From positions 1 through 10,405 of the forward strand of contig JAQUXD010000019.1 of assembly GCA_028692535.1 (NCBI GenBank): a DNA stretch of 10,405 bases, read 5' to 3'. Shown here piece after piece: positions 7,440 through 10,405 of the stretch. Each line of letters begins with the position of its first letter. Position 1 is the stretch's first letter. The notes under the pieces were generated by a model. That model saw only the letters and a program-made list of their open reading frames with translations. It had not been told where the DNA came from and ran no database searches. The translations under genes and the position numbers were made by a program. The stretch is from Eubacteriales bacterium. Lineage in GTDB: Bacteria > Bacillota > Clostridia > Peptostreptococcales > Anaerovoracaceae.

Positions 7440-8612
7440 CTATCTTTCTTCCTTACTTGCAGTTTCTCTGGTGTACCGTATATCCGATGCGTCGGCAGGC
7501 TGGCAGATCGAAGCCGTCGCCAGGGCGGCCATGCCTTCTCCCCGCCCGGAAAAGCCCAATCCTTCCTGAGTCGTAGCCTTGATGCTCACATCGACTGTAT
7601 CGATGCCCAGGGCTCCGGCTATCCGCGCCCGCATCTCCTCGGCATAGGGGGCGATTTTCGGCTGCTCGCAGGAAAGTGTAGCATCAATAGAGGAAATTGT
7701 AAAGCCGCCCTCCCGAAGCAACCCGGCCGTACGCTCTAAAAGCGTTCTGCCGGACATGTCTTTGTATCGCGGATCGCTGTCGGGATAATGCTGCCCGATA
7801 TCTCCCATGGCCGCTGCCCCCAGCAAGGCATCCGCCACGGCATGGGCCACTACATCCGCATCGCTGTGACCGAGAAGACCCATGTGATAAGGAATCTCCA
7901 CGCAGCCCAGCCACAATGGCCGTCCCGAAACGAGACGGTGTACGTCATACCCGATGCCGGTGCGATATCGCATAGGCAGATCCTCCTGTGTCGTCACTTT
8001 GATATTTCCGTAGCTTCCTTCCACCAGGCACACTTCAATGCCGAGCAGCTCCATCAGGGAGGCTTCATCCGTTACGGTCAATCCCTCGATCTCTGCCTTT
8101 GCAAAACCCTGCTCCAGCAATTCCTTCCGAAAACCCTGGGGTGTCTGGACTTCGTACAGTCGCGAACGATCCAGGGTTTTATCTCGGGTCCGGACCGTCG
8201 CCACAGGCGTCACGCAGGGGATCGCCGCGCCGGCTTTCGATACGCCTGCCAGGACCCGCAGGATCATTGCCTGCGTTATAAAGGGTCTGGCGCCGTCGTG
8301 GACCAGTACGATGTCCGTATCCGGAGGCAAAGACTTCAGTCCGTTCAACACAGAATCCTGACGCCGTCTGCCGCCTTCGGCAAAAAATATCCGCTGCTTT
8401 GCTCCGCCGAAAAGCGCTTCGGATACCGGCGCGTTCTTCTCGCCTACATATACGAGGTAATCCACCTCTTGACACTGCAAAAACACCTTTGAAGCCAGAA
8501 CGGCCATCGGTGTTCCTCCAATTTTGATGTGCTGTTTCAAAACGCCGCCGCCCATTCGGCTTCCCGAACCGGCAGCGGCAATGATGACTGCGACTTTTTG
8601 ATTGTCGATCAT
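7440..8612 (-). CDS. ispDF: Bifunctional IspD-IspF (MEP-pathway cytidylyltransferase / cyclodiphosphate synthase)
   Basis: One 390-residue protein carries two enzymes of the MEP route to isoprenoid precursors. Residues 1 to about 214 are IspD, which joins MEP to CTP: AAAGSGSRMG (12-21, with R19), K26, VHDGARP (104-110), TPQGF (157-161), TDEASLME (181-188) and K205 in NIKVT. Residues about 216-390 are IspF, which cyclises CDP-ME 2-phosphate: GYDVH (metal ligands D223 and H225), LLGHSDADVVAH (H257 as third ligand) and ATTQEGLGFSGRGEG. IspE, the enzyme acting between them, is not in this window. The join is very tight: IspF begins about two residues after TTQEDLPM, so the C-terminal helix usual in free IspD seems to be missing. 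The ATG at 8612 has AGGGG about 8 nt upstream and follows yacL by 13 nt. The gene ends one base before proS. Confidence 0.96.
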   Translation of the reverse strand: MIDNQKVAVIIAAAGSGSRMGGGVLKQHIKIGGTPMAVLASKVFLQCQEVDYLVYVGEKNAPVSEALFGGAKQRIFFAEGGRRRQDSVLNGLKSLPPDTDIVLVHDGARPFITQAMILRVLAGVSKAGAAIPCVTPVATVRTRDKTLDRSRLYEVQTPQGFRKELLEQGFAKAEIEGLTVTDEASLMELLGIEVCLVEGSYGNIKVTTQEDLPMRYRTGIGYDVHRLVSGRPLWLGCVEIPYHMGLLGHSDADVVAHAVADALLGAAAMGDIGQHYPDSDPRYKDMSGRTLLERTAGLLREGGFTISSIDATLSCEQPKIAPYAEEMRARIAGALGIDTVDVSIKATTQEGLGFSGRGEGMAALATASICQPADASDIRYTRETASKEER

Positions 8613-8625
8613 GGACAGCCCCTCG

Positions 8626-9750
8626 CTATTGCTGATTCTTGGGCTTTGCGAATATCATCCTGCCGGCCGAGGTCTGCAGGACACTGGTAACAGTTGCTCC
8701 GATGGTTTTTCCGATGTGCTTTCGGCCGTCTTCCACTACGATCATCGTTCCGTCATCCAGATAGGCTACACCCTGATTGTTCTCTTTTCCTTCCTTCACG
8801 AGAAAAATCTGCATGTCTTCCCCGGGTAGAACCACAGGCTTGACGGAATTGGCCAGCTCGTTGATATTGAGAACGCCCACACCCTTGATGCCCGCCACTT
8901 TGTTCAGGTTGAAGTCGTTCGTTACGACCATGCCCTTCATGATTTGGGCCAGTTTCAGCAGTTTGACATCCACTTCCGGAATATCATCCAACGCTTTTTC
9001 CGTATCGGTATTATAGATTTCGATCCCGTACTCGGACTGGATCCGATTGAGCACATCAAGCCCCCGGCGCCCCCGGTTCCGCTTCAGGGAATCCGAGGAG
9101 TCGGCAATATGCCGCAACTCAACCAGTACGAACTCGGGGATCACGATGTCTCCTTCGAGAAAGCCGGTCTTTAGGATGTCGGCGATTCGTCCGTCGATGA
9201 TAACGCTGGTGTCCAATATTTTCGGAGAAGCAGAACTGTTCTTCCCCTTGCCTTTTGCTGTTTGATCCTTTTGAGTAAGCCCTACCAGCCAGGAAGGTCT
9301 TACGTCCTCGCCGCTTTTCTTTCGAGAAATGCTTACACCCAGTGATCCAAAGAAAAAGTACAATAATGTCGATAAGATGGTGTTGATGTAGGCTGTTTGC
9401 AAAACCTCGATCCCATTAATAATCTGCGAGACCAGGTATGCGACTACAAGACCGCATATCAGACCGATTGCTGCCGGAAGCATCTCATTCGCCGGGATCT
9501 TAAGGATATCCGACTCGATATTCCGGGCAATTTTCTCCCCTCTTTTACGAAGCACCGAGAAAAAATAAAAGAAAATAAGTCCGAACGTACCCGACACCAC
9601 GGTGACAAGCAGTGTTTTTTCGCTGGGGGACATCGCCCACTTGGCGCCCCAAAGTTCCGTGAGATCGAGGTTAGTGATAAAAATGGACACTCCGTAACCA
9701 AACAGCATTCCACACAAGGTAAAGATTCCGCGGAATACTCTATTTAACAA
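8626..9750 (-). CDS. yacL: PIN/TRAM-domain membrane protein (YacL type)
   Basis: This 374-residue protein resembles Bacillus YacL. It has four predicted membrane helices (about 8-26, 45-66, 92-111, 119-140), a linker, a cytoplasmic PIN nuclease-like domain (about 177-300) and a C-terminal TRAM RNA-binding domain (about 302-368). The PIN acids are in place: D180 in ILDTSVIIDGR, E211 in FVLVEL, D261 in EVDVKLL and D279 in VTNDFN. A metal-dependent RNase activity at the membrane is therefore plausible. The substrate in this family is not established. The start is TTG at 9750, supported by a very strong AAAGGAGG ending 8 nt upstream and by the lack of an ATG before the first helix. It lies 68 nt after carD and 13 nt before ispDF, the same neighbourhood as in other Bacillota. 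The gene symbol is by resemblance and position. Confidence 0.9.
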   Translation of the reverse strand: MLNRVFRGIFTLCGMLFGYGVSIFITNLDLTELWGAKWAMSPSEKTLLVTVVSGTFGLIFFYFFSVLRKRGEKIARNIESDILKIPANEMLPAAIGLICGLVVAYLVSQIINGIEVLQTAYINTILSTLLYFFFGSLGVSISRKKSGEDVRPSWLVGLTQKDQTAKGKGKNSSASPKILDTSVIIDGRIADILKTGFLEGDIVIPEFVLVELRHIADSSDSLKRNRGRRGLDVLNRIQSEYGIEIYNTDTEKALDDIPEVDVKLLKLAQIMKGMVVTNDFNLNKVAGIKGVGVLNINELANSVKPVVLPGEDMQIFLVKEGKENNQGVAYLDDGTMIVVEDGRKHIGKTIGATVTSVLQTSAGRMIFAKPKNQQ

Positions 9751-9818
9751 TAAGATGTCCTCCTTTCGTTTTCTTCAATCGCTTTATCTATGATCATAAT
9801 CCGGGAAACGGTCGGGGT
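9751..9818 (-). other. carD-yacL spacer (68 nt) with strong ribosome binding site
   Basis: This is the longest gap between genes in the window. It holds the AAAGGAGG ribosome binding site (9759-9766) that fixes the TTG start of yacL. It also contains a 10-bp perfect palindrome, TATGATCATA (9789-9798), and within it a TATGAT that could be a -10 box, though no good -35 box lies upstream. There is no stem followed by a T-run, so transcription from carD should continue into yacL. Confidence 0.6.
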
Positions 9819-10292
9819 TCACACCATTTCCTCGAGGATTCCCTCTACGACCTCTTCGTTGAGGTCCTGAACCAGTACGATCTCGCTGATCAGGATCTGC
9901 CTGGCGTTTGTGAGCATTTTTTTCTCACCCGTAGACAGCTTCTTGACCCGGTCCACCCGCATGAGATTCCGGACGACCTGAGCCACCTGGGTGATATCTC
10001 CGCTTTTGAGCATGTCCATATTCTCCCGGAAACGTCGGTTCCAATTATCGTCCATTTCCGTAGACTCCTGCCGAAGAAGCGCATAGACCTCTTCTACTTT
10101 TTCCGGCGATACGATCGGCCGGATCCCGGCCGAGTCGGCATGTCCCACCGGAACCATCACCTGCATATTTCCATAAGGAATGTGCAGAATGTAGTAGGCT
10201 CTGGTCTCGCCCAAAACTTCCTTTTCTTCGATCTTTTCAATGATTCCCGCGCCGTGCATTGGATACACGACTTTATCTCCGATGGCGTACAT
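9819..10292 (-). CDS. carD: CarD/CdnL-family transcriptional regulator
   Basis: CarD-type proteins bind the beta subunit of RNA polymerase and stabilise the open promoter complex, often at rRNA and other housekeeping promoters. The 157-residue protein has the normal length. The N-terminal RNA-polymerase-interacting domain (about 1-55) begins YAIGDKVVYPMHGAGIIEKI, as is typical of the family. The C-terminal helical DNA-binding part holds the conserved tryptophan W84 in DDNWNRRFREN, which in studied relatives wedges into the promoter bubble. The ATG at 10292 has a strong GGGAGG (10299-10304) 6 nt upstream. It is the first gene of the run and sits below two tandem promoters, one giving an almost leaderless transcript. 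Since CarD acts on promoters, it might influence its own, but that is inference. Confidence 0.95.
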   Translation of the reverse strand: MYAIGDKVVYPMHGAGIIEKIEEKEVLGETRAYYILHIPYGNMQVMVPVGHADSAGIRPIVSPEKVEEVYALLRQESTEMDDNWNRRFRENMDMLKSGDITQVAQVVRNLMRVDRVKKLSTGEKKMLTNARQILISEIVLVQDLNEEVVEGILEEMV

Positions 10293-10310
10293 ATAATTCC
10301 TCCCAAGTTT

Positions 10311-10339
10311 ATTATATATGTCGGGAGGTGAATAGTCAA
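10311..10339 (-). promoter_or_regulatory. Sigma-A-type promoter P2 (proximal) for carD
   Basis: On the minus strand there is TTGACT (10334-10339), a 17-nt spacer, and a perfect TATAAT (10311-10316). Counting 7 nt onward, the predicted start is a G at about 10304. This is the first base of the GGGAGG ribosome binding site, so the leader would be only 12 nt long. Match quality and position directly before carD make this the most convincing promoter in the window. Confidence 0.8.
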
Positions 10340-10358
10340 CAAAACAAAAATAAATGAC

Positions 10359-10387
10359 AGTTTATCATACGGGTATGGACCTGTCAA
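10359..10387 (-). promoter_or_regulatory. Sigma-A-type promoter P1 (distal), extended -10
   Basis: The minus strand shows a consensus TTGACA (10382-10387), a 17-nt spacer and TAAACT (10359-10364), preceded by TG one base upstream (an extended -10). The transcript would start near 10352 and give carD a leader of about 60 nt that runs through the P2 promoter. The spacer contains an inverted repeat, listed separately. Confidence is lower than for P2 because the -10 matches consensus at only 4 of 6 bases. Confidence 0.65.
10366..10377. repeat. Inverted repeat inside the P1 spacer (possible operator)
   Basis: CATAC-GG-GTATG is a 12-bp inverted repeat with perfect 5-bp arms. It lies between the -35 and -10 boxes of promoter P1, where a bound repressor would block RNA polymerase. 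The arms are short enough to arise by chance, and no matching regulator is seen in this window. Confidence 0.3.
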
Positions 10388-10405
10388 CTATATTTTCCCG
10401 CCTCA

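Noticed and set aside
9748..9801. A 17-codon open frame (MIIDKAIEENERRTSYC) between carD and yacL
   Set aside because: It has no ribosome binding site, and its 3' part is simply the yacL ribosome binding site and start.
10388..10405. Remains of an upstream gene or terminator at the right edge
   Set aside because: Only about 18 bases remain and they show neither a coding end nor a stem that can be judged.

Overview
This window is a densely packed, one-directional run of housekeeping genes, all on the minus strand, so it reads from high to low coordinates. The gene content and order suggest a Gram-positive-type anaerobe of the Bacillota (Clostridia or Negativicutes). The evidence is a CarD/CdnL regulator followed by a PIN/TRAM membrane protein, IspD and IspF, cysteinyl-tRNA synthetase and Mini-ribonuclease III, which resembles the yacL-ispD-ispF-(gltX-cysE)-cysS-mrnC block of Bacillus. 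Strong AAAGGAGG-type ribosome binding sites, two TTG start codons and moderate GC (about half, judged by eye) fit the same group. I cannot name a genus.

Layout in transcription order: two tandem sigma-A-type promoters (10311-10387), then carD (9819-10292), a yacL-type PIN/TRAM gene (8626-9750), a fused ispD-ispF gene (7440-8612), proS (5702-7438), a cyclophilin peptidyl-prolyl isomerase (5214-5702), an exported M23 peptidase (4199-5227), cysS (2751-4148), a YfcE-type phosphodiesterase (2207-2749), mrnC (1794-2198), and two tandem paralogous major facilitator transporters (546-1787, and 1-544 cut by the window edge).

The two gaps over 15 bases are 68 nt (carD to yacL) and 50 nt (M23 peptidase to cysS). 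The other genes are 1-13 nt apart or overlap. I see no intrinsic terminator between any two genes, so the run is probably one operon of more than 10 kb, led by the promoters before carD. It mixes transcription control (CarD), RNA turnover and rRNA maturation (YacL-type PIN, MrnC), isoprenoid precursor synthesis (IspDF), tRNA charging (ProS, CysS), protein folding (PPIase), cell-wall hydrolysis (M23) and transport (MFS).

I found no mobile element, CRISPR array, tRNA, rRNA or obvious new defence or biosynthetic system. The observations most worth checking are the very compact IspD-IspF fusion, the position-for-position MFS tandem duplication, two mutually exclusive hairpins before cysS, and a carD promoter whose predicted transcript begins exactly at the ribosome binding site.
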